DNA of 5,005 nucleotides from positions 1 through 5,005 of the forward strand of contig SLHK01000019.1 of NCBI GenBank assembly GCA_007136165.1. The letters run 5' to 3'. Under the pieces are notes generated by a model. It ran no database searches, had not been told where the DNA came from, and worked only from the letters and a program-made list of their open reading frames with translations. This document shows, one piece after another, positions 4,935 to 5,005 of the stretch; positions within the stretch are counted from its first letter, which is position 1; each line of letters begins with the position of its first letter. The translations under genes were made by a program, and so were the position numbers. Source of the DNA: Syntrophomonadaceae bacterium (GTDB lineage Bacteria > Bacillota > Dethiobacteria > PWVN01).

Positions 4935-5005
4935 CTAAGCGGGAGGCGACCGGGATATCCGCACCCGGCCCGTCACAGGGGTGATTATCACGTAAATCCT
5001 GGACC
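4935..5005 (-). CDS. C-terminal tail of an unidentified gene, possibly pilin-like
   Basis: The frame enters from beyond the window and ends at TAG 4937-4935, leaving 22 residues. They read SRIYVIITPVTGRVRI followed by SRSPPA. An alternating hydrophobic beta strand ending in a TGRVRI-type stretch is common at the C-terminus of GspH/type IV pilin-like proteins (seen: strand character; recalled: family habit). In B. subtilis the pseudopilin genes of the comG operon lie just upstream of aroK, which fits. A second minus-strand frame is also open through this stretch and into aroK, so coding status is not certain. No clear terminator follows; the GCCGC/GCGGC inverted repeat in the 87-base gap before aroK has no T run. 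Confidence 0.4.
   Translation of the reverse strand, partial: SRIYVIITPVTGRVRISRSPPA

Noticed and set aside
1..5005. tRNA, rRNA, CRISPR array, insertion sequence or defence genes
   Set aside because: I looked on both strands and saw no regularly spaced repeats, transposase motifs, cloverleaf sequences or rRNA landmarks. Nearly all of the window is accounted for by known housekeeping and sporulation genes.

Overview
The window is an ordinary, densely packed chromosomal segment from an endospore-forming Firmicute. It looks moderately GC-rich by eye, which suits the Peptococcales/Moorella side of the Clostridia better than Bacillus, but I cannot name a species. The evidence is the start of a spoIIIA sporulation operon, strong AGGAGG-type Shine-Dalgarno sites, and a gene order that closely follows the aroQ - yqhT - efp - yqhV - spoIIIA block of Bacillus subtilis. 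Every gene is on the minus strand, so transcription runs from high to low coordinates.

In transcription order: the tail of an unidentified, possibly pilin-like gene (5005-4935); shikimate kinase aroK (GTG start at 4847); a 204-base spacer rich in hairpins and short repeats (4334-4131); type II dehydroquinase aroQ; an M24 Xaa-Pro peptidase overlapping the aroQ stop by 7 bases and apparently started with ATT; elongation factor P (TTG start); a very acidic CD1247-type protein with a C-terminal zinc ribbon; an intrinsic terminator (1523-1499); a short spacer with a possible sigma-E promoter; spoIIIAA; and spoIIIAB, cut by the window edge.

The upper part is housekeeping: two shikimate-pathway enzymes, a proline-specific peptidase and the translation factor that relieves stalling at polyproline. 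The terminator separates it from the spoIIIA operon, which builds the mother-cell part of the channel connecting mother cell and forespore. I see no mobile element, CRISPR array, defence locus or RNA gene, and no clearly new system. The points worth a second look are the non-canonical ATT starts (one nearly forced, one likely), the uncharacterised acidic zinc-ribbon protein, and related palindromic motifs in the two main spacers.
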